From: JAPLKX01 sp035530195
Lineage (GTDB): Bacteria; Hydrogenedentota; Hydrogenedentia; Hydrogenedentales; SLHB01
Length of the DNA: 53,078 bases
NCBI GenBank assembly: GCA_035530195.1
Contig: DATKVG010000150.1
Span: 1 to 53,078 of the forward strand
Direction: 5' to 3'
The translations under genes and the position numbers were made by a program. Shown here one piece after another: positions 33,788 through 45,335 of the stretch (position 1 is its first letter; every line of letters begins with the position of its first letter). Below the pieces are notes generated by a model. The model was not told where the DNA came from. It saw only the letters and a list, made by a program, of their open reading frames with translations, and did no database searches.

Positions 33788-35797
33788 GTGTTGTCTCTGC
33801 GTATGAACAACATTTTTCAAATCCGCGAGATTTCTACCCTCGCCTTCAACGAGCGCGTTCTTCAGGAAGCGGAAGACAAACGCAACCCGCTTATGGAGCG
33901 GCTGAAGTTTCTCGGCATCTTCTCGTCGAACATGGACGAGTTTTTCAAGGTGCGCGTGGCCAGCATCCAGCGGAGGATCGAACTCGGCAAAAAAGGGATG
34001 GTTGAACTGCTCGAGGTGGTCGGCGACAAGGCCCGCCACCTCGATGAGAGGTTCCGGCACGCGTACGACGACATCGTCGCCTCGCTCGCCCGGGAAGACA
34101 TCCGGATCCTGACCGACCAGGACGTCCGGGACGGCAATGGCGAACTCAAACAATGGCTCGACGAATATTTCAGGTCGAACGTCCTGCCCACGCTGGTTCC
34201 GATTATCATCCACAAGAACCAGCCGTTTCCCCAGCTTACCGACGGCTCGCTGTATTTTGGCGTCGTCATGGTGGATAAGAAACCGCGCTACGCCATCCTC
34301 GAAATACCCTCGGAACTCCCGCGGTTCGTCCAGTTGCCCAATGGCAACATCATGTACACCGATGACCTTGTCCGCTACTCGCTTAACCAAATCTTCTACA
34401 TCTTCAAGTACGAGACCATCGAGGCGTACGAATTCAAAATCTCCCGCGACGCCGAACTCAGCATCGACGACGATTTCTCCGACAGCTACGTCCGTAAAAT
34501 GGAGCGCGGACTTCAGAAACGAAAAGGCGGCCGGCCCACGCGGCTTGTTTACGACGCCCAAATGCCGCCGGCACTTCTCCGTCTCCTGAGCAAAGAGATC
34601 AACATCACCAAGCGCGATACCCTGATTGGCGGTGGCCGCTACCACAACATGAAAGACCTGATGCGGTTTCCAAGCAGCCGCCCCGACCTCGCGTTCGAGC
34701 AGATGGCGCCGGCCCGCCACCCCATCCTGGACAAGGACCGCGCCCCGATGCTCGACATCGTCAAGCGGCGCGATGTGCTTGTTACGTACCCCTACCAGTC
34801 GTTCGACCACCTGGCGCGGCTGTTGCGTGAGGCCGCCATCGATCCCAAGGTGAGAAGCATCAAGATGACGCTCTACCGCGCGGCCCGCAGCAGTCAGATG
34901 GTCAACGCCCTGTTCAACGCGGCGCGGAACGGCAAAAAAGTGGTTCTGTCGGTGGAGCTGCAAGCCCGGTTCGACGAGATGCAGAATATCCAGATCTCCG
35001 AGAAGCTTCAGGAGGTCGGGGCGACCGTCGTTTATGGTGTGCCGCCCATGAAGGTCCACGGAAAACTGATGTTGATCGAGCGCGACGGTTTCTCTGTCGC
35101 CGGCTTATCCACGGGCAACTTCAACGAAACCACGGGCCGCCTCTACGTTGACAGTACCCTGCTCACCGCCGATCCCAGGCTCACCGAAGAAGTCGCCGAG
35201 ATATTTGCATTCCTGGAAAATGCGGCTAAAATGCGGATGCTGTCCTCGCCCAAGTTCAAACACCTGCTGGTGTCGCCGTTCAACGTCCGCAAAACGCTTA
35301 ACCGGTTGCTCGACCGCGAAGCCCAAAAAGGGGATGGCGGCTACGTCTTCCTAAAAGTCAACCATCTCACCGACGCAAAGATCATCGCCCGGATACGTGC
35401 CGCGGCCGATGCCGGCGTCAAGATGGACCTTGTCGTCAGGACGAACTACGCCATGTTGCCCCACAAAAACATCCGGGCTATCTCGATCCTGGACCGGTAT
35501 CTCGAACATCAGCGGGTCTTGCTGTTCGGCAACGGGCCGGACCGGTGCATCTACCTCAGTTCGGCCGATTTGATGGAACGCAACCTCGACTGGCGCATCG
35601 AGGTTGGGTTTCCCATTCTGGCCCCCGAGATTCAGCAGCAGATCGCCGATATGATGGCGTTTCAGGTAGGGGACACCTGCAAGGCCAGAATTCTCGATGA
35701 AACTCAGTCCAACCATTATGCCGGCGACGGCACCGGCGCGTGCCGGGCTCAATACGATACCTACCACTACTTGACTCGCGCGTCCGGCATCGGTTAA
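33788..35797 (+). CDS. ppk: polyphosphate kinase 1
   Basis: This ~669-aa enzyme makes polyphosphate from ATP. The N domain starts FNERVLQEAEDKRNPLMERLKFLGIFSSNMDEFF and the middle domain follows. The two C-terminal phospholipase-D-like domains carry the autophosphorylated His424 in KVHGKLMLIERDG with the GLSTGNFNETTGRLY segment, and His574 in DRYLEHQRVLLF. Length fits the family. The start is GTG 33788 or ATG 33803; neither has a clear ribosome-binding site. The hairpin repeat occupies the upstream gap and could form in the leader. Confidence 0.95.
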   Translation: MLSLRMNNIFQIREISTLAFNERVLQEAEDKRNPLMERLKFLGIFSSNMDEFFKVRVASIQRRIELGKKGMVELLEVVGDKARHLDERFRHAYDDIVASLAREDIRILTDQDVRDGNGELKQWLDEYFRSNVLPTLVPIIIHKNQPFPQLTDGSLYFGVVMVDKKPRYAILEIPSELPRFVQLPNGNIMYTDDLVRYSLNQIFYIFKYETIEAYEFKISRDAELSIDDDFSDSYVRKMERGLQKRKGGRPTRLVYDAQMPPALLRLLSKEINITKRDTLIGGGRYHNMKDLMRFPSSRPDLAFEQMAPARHPILDKDRAPMLDIVKRRDVLVTYPYQSFDHLARLLREAAIDPKVRSIKMTLYRAARSSQMVNALFNAARNGKKVVLSVELQARFDEMQNIQISEKLQEVGATVVYGVPPMKVHGKLMLIERDGFSVAGLSTGNFNETTGRLYVDSTLLTADPRLTEEVAEIFAFLENAAKMRMLSSPKFKHLLVSPFNVRKTLNRLLDREAQKGDGGYVFLKVNHLTDAKIIARIRAAADAGVKMDLVVRTNYAMLPHKNIRAISILDRYLEHQRVLLFGNGPDRCIYLSSADLMERNLDWRIEVGFPILAPEIQQQIADMMAFQVGDTCKARILDETQSNHYAGDGTGACRAQYDTYHYLTRASGIG

Positions 35798-35806
35798 AAG
35801 ACTACG

Positions 35807-35908
35807 GCGGCTAAGAAGCCGCGGTAAAAAAACCGTTTTCAGAATCTTTGTTCGCGACCTTGAGCTAACATCTACGCGTCGCGCGCAGATGTCGCAAACA
35901 AAGATTCT
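35807..35908. repeat. 68-nt hairpin repeat, copy 3 (inverted)
   Basis: The hairpin is at 35841-35908, again 68 nt, with the GCGGCTAAGAAGCCGC palindrome at 35807-35822 on the other side. Its orientation is opposite to copies 1 and 2. It lies between ppk and the hybrid kinase gene. Confidence 0.92.
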
Positions 35909-35979
35909 AACGGCGTGGATGGCCTCTGGAGTCGTCATCGCCGCCGACGGATGGACAAATTGGGCTGGGGGAGCGTTAG

Positions 35980-38427
<2,448 letters not shown>

Positions 38428-38516
38428 CCGGCGTGTCTGTCCCCGTTTTTCGCGCTTTACTTCAATGAGTACAATTCCTGCCATCTCGTCTTTTCCTCCC
38501 TGAGGTACTGGAATCC

Positions 38517-38544
38517 TCCAGACTCAAGACTCCAGACTCCGGAC
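38517..38544. repeat. tandem heptamer array (TCCAGAC, TCAAGAC, TCCAGAC, TCCGGAC)
   Basis: Four adjacent 7-nt units differ at only one or two positions each. They lie upstream of the promoter of the small transcription unit. Confidence 0.85.
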
Positions 38545-38556
38545 TGCTTTTCCCAC

Positions 38557-38585
38557 TTGCCGCCGGAGTTCCTTTGTGGTACCTT
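38557..38585 (+). promoter_or_regulatory. possible promoter of the 38.6-38.9 kb small unit
   Basis: TTGCCG (38557-38562), a 17-bp spacer and TACCTT (38580-38585). The transcript would start near 38592 and carry a GGCTC / GAGCC hairpin before the small ORF. Confidence 0.4.
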
Positions 38586-38674
38586 AATTCCAGAAAAGAC
38601 CTTGCTGTTGGCGAAGCGGCTCGCGGGGAGCCGGCAGGACACTTCGGGCAGGTCGGAAAGGAGGTGGTCCATCG

Positions 38675-38794
38675 ATGGAAAGTCCGGGTAAACCCGGCGC
38701 TAGTAGGCAGTGCGTTGCCTGCGGTACCGCAACTCGCCATCCGGTGGATCTGCTTTTTATGACAAAAACGGATCTGTGGAGGGGTTGCCGGTAA
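38675..38794 (+). CDS. possible 39-aa small protein
   Basis: The 39-codon frame has a strong AAAGGAGGTG 9-10 bases upstream. Its product contains one CVAC pair and a late Cys in LWRGCR (Cys13, Cys16, Cys38), so it could bind metal as a dimer. Codon use looks ordinary for the region. A promoter lies upstream and a strong hairpin downstream, which makes a compact transcription unit. It might instead be a structured RNA whose fold includes this segment. No family is recognised. Confidence 0.45.
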   Translation: MESPGKPGASRQCVACGTATRHPVDLLFMTKTDLWRGCR

Positions 38795-38823
38795 GGCAAC
38801 GCGCGAGTACTAGCATATATCTG

Positions 38824-38860
38824 GAATGCCCGGCGGGTTTCCCGCCGGGCATTCGCTTTG
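38824..38860. terminator. strong terminator-like hairpin
   Basis: GAATGCCCGGCGGG (38824-38837) pairs perfectly with CCCGCCGGGCATTC (38841-38854) around a TTT loop; the T-run after it is short (GCTTTG). It separates the small unit from the convergent nitroreductase gene. Confidence 0.65.
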
Positions 38861-38893
38861 CCCACGGCAACCTTAAAGCCGTATCATCCAACG

Positions 38894-39637
38894 TTACAGA
38901 GGCCATCCAACCGGAGCGCCGTACACAACGAACTCATCGTTGCCGTCGAGGTTGAGGAAGGCGTCGAGGGTTTTCTGGTCGTAGGCGCCGATGGCGCATG
39001 TCCCTGCGGCGATGGCCTCGCACGCGAGGTAGAGGTTCTGGCCCATGTGGCCGGCGTCGAGCAGCATGGTCTTGTGCGCGGCCAGGGTGTATCGCCATTC
39101 GCCGCGGTACGGCAGGCAACTCCAGATGAACACCACCGGCGCGTGCGCCGCGAACCGTTGCCCGAGCATCGCCCGCGTCAAGTCTTCCCGTCGTTCCGCG
39201 TTCATCTCGAATAGCGGGAGGAGCCGATGCGTCAGCGGCAGGTAGCGGTACACCTTAGCATCCAGCCCCGTCACTCTGTTCGCCGCCACGTACGTCTCAA
39301 ACGGGTGTCGCGCCCCGCCCGACGGCACCGTCCGGAACGTGGCCCGGCCGCCTCCCACGACCTCCGACACGCCTTGCGTCGCCCAGAGCAGGAACGAGAC
39401 CTGATCGAGCGTGAGCGGCTCGTCGGTCCATTCGCGGCGGCTGCGCCGGTGTGAGATGCACTCGAAGAGGTCCGGGCGCACGACTACGTCCCGCGACACC
39501 TCCGGCAGCGGGACCGTTTCCGCCTTGGCGTCATACGGCGCTTCGAGCGGCGGCGGCTCCACTCCGCGGCTCTGGTCGGAGATTCCGGTTTTGCCGAACA
39601 TTGATTTCATGAACTGCCGGTAGTCTTGAATGCTCAT
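38894..39637 (-). CDS. SagB/ThcOx-type nitroreductase-like oxidoreductase
   Basis: This 247-aa FMN-dependent oxidoreductase fold has RRSRREWTDEPLTLDQVSFLLWATQG near the start, PSGGARHPFETYV, and HKTMLLDAGHMGQNLYLACEAIAAGTCAIGAY near the end. These match the SagB-type dehydrogenase branch of the nitroreductase superfamily, whose members oxidise azoline rings in peptide natural products. No YcaO or precursor peptide gene is nearby, so the substrate is open. ATG 39637 follows GAGG. It lies 100 bp downstream of ilvD on the same strand. Confidence 0.85.
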   Translation of the reverse strand: MSIQDYRQFMKSMFGKTGISDQSRGVEPPPLEAPYDAKAETVPLPEVSRDVVVRPDLFECISHRRSRREWTDEPLTLDQVSFLLWATQGVSEVVGGGRATFRTVPSGGARHPFETYVAANRVTGLDAKVYRYLPLTHRLLPLFEMNAERREDLTRAMLGQRFAAHAPVVFIWSCLPYRGEWRYTLAAHKTMLLDAGHMGQNLYLACEAIAAGTCAIGAYDQKTLDAFLNLDGNDEFVVYGAPVGWPL

Positions 39638-39695
39638 AAAACCTCAGCCCGCGCCGTCCGCCACTAAAAACGTGCAAACTCGTGCTGGCATCATC

Positions 39696-39731
39696 GGTCG
39701 GATCCGTCGGATCCGTCCGATCCGTCCGATC
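39696..39731. repeat. tandem 9-mer array (4 units)
   Basis: Units GGTCGGATC, CGTCGGATC, CGTCCGATC and CGTCCGATC follow each other without gaps, just downstream of the ilvD stop and before the nitroreductase start. Confidence 0.88.
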
Positions 39732-39737
39732 ATCTTT

Positions 39738-41405
39738 TTACGCCCCTGGCGGGTCGAGGACTGCCCCGCGGGCCGCGCTCGAGACGAGCCGCTCGTACCG
39801 CGCCAGCCATCCGCGCTGAAACTTTGGCGCTGGCTTTTTCCACTCTGCCTTGCGCCGATTGAGTTCCTTTTCGTCTACGAGCAGGTCGATTTTGCGGCCC
39901 GGCAGGTCGACGGCGATCTTGTCGTTATCCTTCACGAGCGCGATGGGCCCGCCATCGGCCGCTTCCGGCGAGACGTGGCCGATGCTGAGGTTGCGCGTGC
40001 CGCCGGAGAACCGCCCGTCGGTGACGATGGCGATTTTGTCGCCGAGGCCGCACCCGGCCACGGCCGCCGTCAACGCCAATGACTCCCGCATGCCGGGGCC
40101 GCCTTTCGGCCCTTCGTTGCGCACAATAATAACATCGCCCGGCTTCACTTTGCCCGCAAACAAGAACTTCATGGCGGCGCTTTCGTCTTCAAACACGCGG
40201 GCCGTGCCCGTGAATTTCATCATCTCCGCGTTCACCGACCCCTGCTTCACGACCGCGCCTTCCGGCGCCAGGGAGCCGCGCAGGACGGCGATGCCGCCCT
40301 CTTTCGCGACGGGGTCGTCCAGCGTGTGGATCACGGCCTTGTCGCCGTCGGGGTAATTTGCCACGAGATCGCCCACCGTCTTGCCCGAGACTGTCTTGCA
40401 GGTCTTGTCCAGCCGCGGCGAAAGCGCTTTCAACATCGACGGGATTCCGCCCGCCCACTCGAAATCTTCCATCATGAACTCGCCGGCGGGCCGCAGCGAG
40501 ATCAGTTGCGGTACCTCCCGGCTCAGCCGGTCAAACGCATCGAGCGTGACGTCCACTTCGGCGGCGTGCGCGATCGCCGGGATGTGCAACGTCGTGTTGG
40601 TGGAGCCGCCCAGCGCCAGGTCCACCCGGATCGCGTTCTCGAGCGCGCCTTTCGTCACGATTTGCCGCGTCGTCACGCCTTCCCGCACCAGCGCCACAAC
40701 CTGCTCACCGGCCTCGTAAGCTATCCGGGCCTTTTTCGCGCTGCCCGCCAGCGCCGTTGCCGTTCCGGGGAGGCTCATGCCCATGGCCTCGGTCAGGCAC
40801 GCCATCGTGTTCGCCGTGTACAACCCCTGGCACGCGCCTTCGCCCGGGCACGCTTCCATCTCGAGCGCGGCCGCGTCTTCCTCGGCAAGCCGGCCCGCCT
40901 GGCACAGGCCGACGGCCTCGAACGTGTCCCGCACCAGGTCGAGCCGCCGCTGGTTGTACCGGCCCGAGTGCATCGGGCCGGCCGTTACCACCACGGCCGG
41001 GACATCGAGCCGGCACGCCGCCATCAGCATGCCCGGCGTGATTTTGTCGCAGTTCGTCAGCAGCACCACGCCGTCCAGCCGGTGCGCCTGCATGATGGTT
41101 TCGATCATGTCGGCGATCAATTCGCGCGACGGCAGCGACCAGTGCATTCCCGCATGGCCCATCGCGATCCCGTCGCAGATGCCCGGCACCGAAAACAAGA
41201 ACGGAACGCCCCCGCCCGAGCAGATGCCCCACTCGATCTTCCGCTCGAGGCTGCGCATCCCGATGTGCCCCGGGATCAGGTCCGTAAAACTCGAGCACAC
41301 CCCTATGAACGGTTTGGCCAGTTGGTCCCGCGTCACGCCGGTGGCGTGCAGCAGCGCCCGGTTGGGCATCCGCTCGATACCTTTTGTCGCCTCGTCACTG
41401 CGCAT
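39738..41405 (-). CDS. ilvD: dihydroxy-acid dehydratase
   Basis: This 555-aa IlvD/Edd-family enzyme dehydrates 2,3-dihydroxy acids to 2-oxo acids in valine and isoleucine synthesis. Fe-S ligand motifs are present: GVCSSFTDLIPGH, LLTNCDKITPGM and PGEGACQGLYTANTMACLTEAMGMSLPG. The C-terminal swivelling domain has TDGRFSGGTRNLSIGHVSPEA. ATG 41405 has AGGAG 8 bases upstream; twenty extra in-frame codons upstream lack a start signal. No other ilv or leu gene is nearby. Length is normal. Confidence 0.95.
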   Translation of the reverse strand: MRSDEATKGIERMPNRALLHATGVTRDQLAKPFIGVCSSFTDLIPGHIGMRSLERKIEWGICSGGGVPFLFSVPGICDGIAMGHAGMHWSLPSRELIADMIETIMQAHRLDGVVLLTNCDKITPGMLMAACRLDVPAVVVTAGPMHSGRYNQRRLDLVRDTFEAVGLCQAGRLAEEDAAALEMEACPGEGACQGLYTANTMACLTEAMGMSLPGTATALAGSAKKARIAYEAGEQVVALVREGVTTRQIVTKGALENAIRVDLALGGSTNTTLHIPAIAHAAEVDVTLDAFDRLSREVPQLISLRPAGEFMMEDFEWAGGIPSMLKALSPRLDKTCKTVSGKTVGDLVANYPDGDKAVIHTLDDPVAKEGGIAVLRGSLAPEGAVVKQGSVNAEMMKFTGTARVFEDESAAMKFLFAGKVKPGDVIIVRNEGPKGGPGMRESLALTAAVAGCGLGDKIAIVTDGRFSGGTRNLSIGHVSPEAADGGPIALVKDNDKIAVDLPGRKIDLLVDEKELNRRKAEWKKPAPKFQRGWLARYERLVSSAARGAVLDPPGA

Positions 41406-41864
41406 CGCCAAATCTCCTGTCTTACGCTTAAGAACACAGCCCCCGCAAGGTGGTCGCCGATTCAAGCAGCCTATACATCAGTATACCGCGCCGTCAAGTG
41501 GCGGCGCGCTCCGCCCCGGCGTCTTTAATTCTTAACATACTATGCTCATTGCATAGGGGATTCCCTGATGCAAAACAGGGGGATCGTCTGATTGTAACGC
41601 CCCCGCCCTTACGCCATAGTAGAAACCACAGGTGGGCGGAATGGGCGTGCAGGGAAGATGCTCTTGGCGCAAAGCTAAAAAGCAAAAAGGTAATGCGGAA
41701 ATGAAACGGGCTGCATCAAGCGTAGTGCCAACTTATCAAGTTGACGTTCACCCATGGTATTGGCCGGGACTTGGCCCGCTGGCCCAGGTCTGCGGTCACC
41801 CTCGCCCGCATGCGGTTGCAGGCGGTGCGGATCACCGGGCGATTCTGGCCCACAGGGGGTGTCT
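41406..41864. other. 459-base divergent intergenic region
   Basis: This gap holds the divergent control regions of ilvD and the ECF sigma gene. A perfect short inverted repeat, CTATGC-TCATT-GCATAG, lies at 41540-41556. I see no convincing -10/-35 pair and no small gene with a ribosome-binding site, although a frame at 41632-41880 stays open. Confidence 0.5.
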
Positions 41865-42530
41865 ATGTCAGTTCAGTTGAGAAAATCGCACTCGTATGAC
41901 GTCTCATCACGGGCAGGTCTTTCTGAAACTGTGGACGTGAGCAAAGTAACTGTCAATGCCGACGTCAGGTCAAAGAGGTTCGAAAACCTCGTGCTCGAGC
42001 ACCTCGGGATGCTCTACGCGGTCGCGCTTCGGCTCACCCGGAACGCCGCCGACGCACAGGACCTCACCCAAAACACCGTCGTCAAGGCCCTGCGGTTCCA
42101 CAACCAGTTCAAGGACGGAACCTATATCAAGGCCTGGCTGCTCACGATCCTGCGCAACACGTTCATCAACGAATACCGAAGGCGCGTGCGCAGGCCCGAT
42201 TTTGTTGAGCTGACGGGCAGTGAAGCCGCACCCGGCACGGCGCCCGATCCCAAAGTCGCATTCGAGCCCGCCGCGGATAATTCCGCAGACCTGCTCGAAC
42301 TGCTCGACGACGAGGTCAAAGGCGCGGTCGAGTCCTTGCCCCAGGATTTCCGGTTCGCCGTCATCATGGCCGACCTCAAAGACAAGTCCTACAAGGAGAT
42401 CGCCGAGGCCATGGACTGCCCCCTGGGCACCGTAATGTCGCGGTTGTACCGGGGCAGGAAGCTGCTCAGGCAACGCCTGTACGATTACGCAAAAGACCGA
42501 AGGCTGGTTGGCCAGAAAAATGGAAACTAA
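41865..42530 (+). CDS. ECF-type RNA polymerase sigma factor
   Basis: This 221-aa sigma-70-family protein has region 2 (FENLVLEHLGMLYAVALRLT, then NAADAQDLTQNTVVKAL and AWLLTILRNTFINEYRR) and region 4 (LPQDFRFAVIMADLKDKSYKEIAEAMDCPLGTVMSRLYRGRKLLRQRL). Region 3 is replaced by an acidic linker, as in ECF factors. The start is ATG 41865 after AGGGGGT; an upstream in-frame extension is Cys/Pro-rich and unlike sigma factors. A cognate anti-sigma gene usually follows, but none is evident here. Stress or envelope signals are the usual inputs. Confidence 0.9.
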   Translation: MSVQLRKSHSYDVSSRAGLSETVDVSKVTVNADVRSKRFENLVLEHLGMLYAVALRLTRNAADAQDLTQNTVVKALRFHNQFKDGTYIKAWLLTILRNTFINEYRRRVRRPDFVELTGSEAAPGTAPDPKVAFEPAADNSADLLELLDDEVKGAVESLPQDFRFAVIMADLKDKSYKEIAEAMDCPLGTVMSRLYRGRKLLRQRLYDYAKDRRLVGQKNGN

Positions 42531-42801
42531 AAAGCCGGACGCGCTAATCTGAGTCTGGCGTTCACATAGGGGGAGGTTCTCGTCCGTTGCCATGGAGAAC
42601 CACACGGGCAACTGGAAATCAAGCGGCTGTGGGCTTTCCGGCAAGTTGTTTTTGTGGCACTCGCCCAAAGGTACCACTCAAACAAATCGTTCAGAGTGAG
42701 GAAAAGGCAAGTCGTCGCGATTCTATCGAGATCTTCTCTCTGACCCGGATTTCCACGTCGTAGGGCGTCTCACCGCTTGCCCACAAGGGGAAAACCACAT
42801 G
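42531..42801. other. 270 bases between the sigma gene and the next promoter
   Basis: I find no gene or strong terminator here. Together with the promoter and leader below, the whole intergenic gap is about 396 bases. Confidence 0.4.
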
Positions 42802-42830
42802 TTGACGGCGTCTACCGATGCTCTTATGAT
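42802..42830 (+). promoter_or_regulatory. sigma-70-type promoter of the CocE/NonD gene
   Basis: TTGACG (42802-42807), a 17-bp spacer and TATGAT (42825-42830). Both boxes match five of six consensus bases. The leader to ATG 42927 is about 90 bases. Confidence 0.7.
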
Positions 42831-42926
42831 TGCAGAAAACCTGCCTGCGGTGGTCGCGAGCAGGTCCATACGGGAAATACCGGAGAAGAGGATATCTCTG
42901 CGGATCATCCCTCGGAGGACTTCACC

Positions 42927-44954
42927 ATGCGCGTCTTCACCGGCGTCTTTGCCATACTGCTCCTCGTTTTCCCATGCCTTGCCGAGAAAACCCAGGCGAA
43001 ACAGTCCGCGCCTTTCGCTTACTCGGGATACTCCGCAACGGACTACACGTCGCACACGAGCCGCTCGGCGTATGTGCCCATGAGCGACGGCGCGAAACTC
43101 GCCGTCGATGTCTTCCTGCCGGCTGATGGGCCATCAAGCGAGAAGTTCCCCGTCGTGCTCGAATACCTGCCCTACCAGCGCGCACGCATCAATCCACAGA
43201 CCGGAAAAATGCGCGAAGCGGCGAACTCGCGCGAGGGCCACTTCTACCTCTCCCACGGCTACGCCATTGTGCTCGCCGACATGCGCGGCACCGGCGCATC
43301 CACCGGATGGATGATGGACTTCATGCCACAGCTTAAGCAGGACGGCCGTGAACTGATCGAGTGGATCGCCGTGCAGCCCTGGTGCGACGGCAATGTCGGC
43401 ATGAAAGGATCTTCCTACCTTGGCTGGTCACAACTTGCGACAGCCTCGCAAGCCCCCGCCGCGCTCAAGTGCATGGTTCCACAGTGCGTTCCCCTTGACG
43501 GCTACACGGGCGAGGCCTACCCCGGCGGCATCTTCCTGCAGGGATTCTTCGACAGCTTTTCGCCGTACATGCACCTCATCACCCAGAACTTCTTCGTCCC
43601 CGATGAGGGTATCCTCCCCACGAAGCCGGTCGTTGATGAGGACGGCGACGGGGATCTCGCAGATGAGATTCCAATCGACAAGAACGGTAACGGCACCTTC
43701 CTCGACGACGGCTTCCCACCCGCCTACCCCGACGGCCAGACGCGCGAGCACATTTATTATCGGGCCACGCAGGAGCACATGAAGAACCTCGACTATGCCG
43801 AATGGGCCAGCAAGGAGCCCTTCCTCGACTCTCCTTCGCCGCTCGATGTTACGCTCAGCGACCTGAGTCCCAGCGCGTTCGTGCCCGGCATCATGGCATT
43901 CAAGGTGCCGATTTACCATGTCGGCGGCTGGTACGATGCGTTCGCGCGCGGCACCTGCGAACTCTACGCCACGATGGCCGGCACGAATCCGTCCAAGTTG
44001 GTGATGTCGCCCTCATACCATGACTTCACCTCGGGCCCGATGTGGAAGCACTTCGGCATCAACGATCCCGAAGCCCAATACCTTACCGAGCACCTGCGCT
44101 TTTTCGACCATTATCTCAAGGGCATCGACAACGGAATCGACCGTGAGCCTCCAGTCACACTCTTTGTCATGAACGGCGGCGGCTGGCGCCAGGAAAACGA
44201 ATGGCCTCTCGCCCGCCAGGTCATGACGCCCCTGCACTTCGACGCCGGCAACCGCCTCGCATCTCAGCGAAGCGCCGACGGCAACGACACCTACAAGGCC
44301 AACCTCACCCACGATTCGAGCTACACCGAGTCGAAGGGAAACCGCTACGTCGGCATCGCCATGCAGCAACCAGCCGCAGCCGCCGACCGCGCCGGCAAGG
44401 CTGCGCAATGCCTCGTATACACGGGAAATACGCTTGATCGCGATACCGAGGTCACCGGCCACCCCATCACGCACCTGTTTATGTCAAGCACCTCGCCGGA
44501 CGCCGACGTGTTTGTGTACCTCGAAGACGTCACGCCCGATGGCGCCGCACTTCTCGTCACCGAAGGACAGCTCCGCGCCGGCTTCGCCGCACTGCACGAC
44601 AATGACACGATGATTAACAATGGCCGCGACAAGGTAGACGTTGTCCCGGAACTACCTTGGCACGGTTTCAAGAAATCCCAGTACAACCCCGCCATCTTCG
44701 CCAACGATGCCGTGGTCGAACTCGCACTCGATCTCAACCCTACATCCTGGGTCTTCAAGCAAGGGCACCGCATCCGCCTCAGCATCGCCTGCGCTGACTT
44801 TCCCACCTTCCGCCTCCACCCCGCGATCGCGCCCGCCAACGACCCAAACGCTCCCGGCGTCGTCCCGCCCATCATCACCCTCTACCGCTCGGCAGAACGC
44901 AACTCACGGGTGGAACTGCCGGTCATTCCTTATTCGACAGGCACTCCGAAATAA
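42927..44954 (+). CDS. secreted CocE/NonD-family alpha/beta hydrolase
   Basis: This 675-aa protein starts with a signal peptide (MRVFTGVFAILLLVFPCLAE). The alpha/beta-hydrolase core has the nucleophile motif GSSYLG (around residue 165), a later Asp/His region with VPIYHVGGWYDAF and SYHDFTSGP, and a C-terminal jelly-roll domain. This matches the X-Pro dipeptidyl-peptidase / cocaine-esterase (S15) family, which hydrolyses ester or prolyl amide bonds. A DEDGDGDLADEIPIDKNGNG stretch near residue 235 looks like a Ca2+-binding acidic loop. ATG 42927 follows CGGAGGA. Export points to extracytoplasmic substrates. Confidence 0.9.
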   Translation: MRVFTGVFAILLLVFPCLAEKTQAKQSAPFAYSGYSATDYTSHTSRSAYVPMSDGAKLAVDVFLPADGPSSEKFPVVLEYLPYQRARINPQTGKMREAANSREGHFYLSHGYAIVLADMRGTGASTGWMMDFMPQLKQDGRELIEWIAVQPWCDGNVGMKGSSYLGWSQLATASQAPAALKCMVPQCVPLDGYTGEAYPGGIFLQGFFDSFSPYMHLITQNFFVPDEGILPTKPVVDEDGDGDLADEIPIDKNGNGTFLDDGFPPAYPDGQTREHIYYRATQEHMKNLDYAEWASKEPFLDSPSPLDVTLSDLSPSAFVPGIMAFKVPIYHVGGWYDAFARGTCELYATMAGTNPSKLVMSPSYHDFTSGPMWKHFGINDPEAQYLTEHLRFFDHYLKGIDNGIDREPPVTLFVMNGGGWRQENEWPLARQVMTPLHFDAGNRLASQRSADGNDTYKANLTHDSSYTESKGNRYVGIAMQQPAAAADRAGKAAQCLVYTGNTLDRDTEVTGHPITHLFMSSTSPDADVFVYLEDVTPDGAALLVTEGQLRAGFAALHDNDTMINNGRDKVDVVPELPWHGFKKSQYNPAIFANDAVVELALDLNPTSWVFKQGHRIRLSIACADFPTFRLHPAIAPANDPNAPGVVPPIITLYRSAERNSRVELPVIPYSTGTPK

Positions 44955-45335
44955 TGGGCAGGCCCAACCGTACCGGGAAAGAGCGGTCTTCTCGAACGAA
45001 ACAAGAATCCACCGACGGTTGTATGATGGTAAAGACCCTGATGGCACTACGGGCGCGTCGAGAACGACCGTTGGAGGACCTTTCACTCTCAATGTACACC
45101 AGTTTTCCACTTGTGGTGAAGCGGTGACAGCCGGAGTAGCGATTGCCATGCTTGACTTCTCTCATAGAACTTGGCTCTTTACGTGCAGGTACTCAATCGG
45201 CTCAGTGCCTAAACAGAAGCGGAACGCAACTTGCGTTACCAGAGCTGCTTACACAGCGTCCGAATGTTTTGACCATATGCGCGCGCATTCAACGAACATC
45301 ACGCGGACTCTTCCGCATAAGGAGGGGTAGAAAAA
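44955..45335. other. 381-base gap with no recognised gene
   Basis: A frame stays open through this gap but continues antisense-like codons past the hydrolase stop and has no motif. No terminator or promoter is clear. The ribosome-binding site AAGGAGGGG for the next gene lies at its end. Confidence 0.45.

Noticed and set aside
32408..35059. An 883-codon minus-strand frame fusing the RlmI-like gene with sequence antisense to ppk
   Set aside because: The first part runs antisense to the well-supported ppk gene and lacks motifs and a start signal; the methyltransferase begins at ATG 33532 with its PUA domain.
38594..38860. RNase P RNA or another known structured RNA
   Set aside because: A GGAAAGTCCGG-like stretch caught the eye, but the rest does not fit RNase P and the segment is too short; the small-ORF reading is at least as good.
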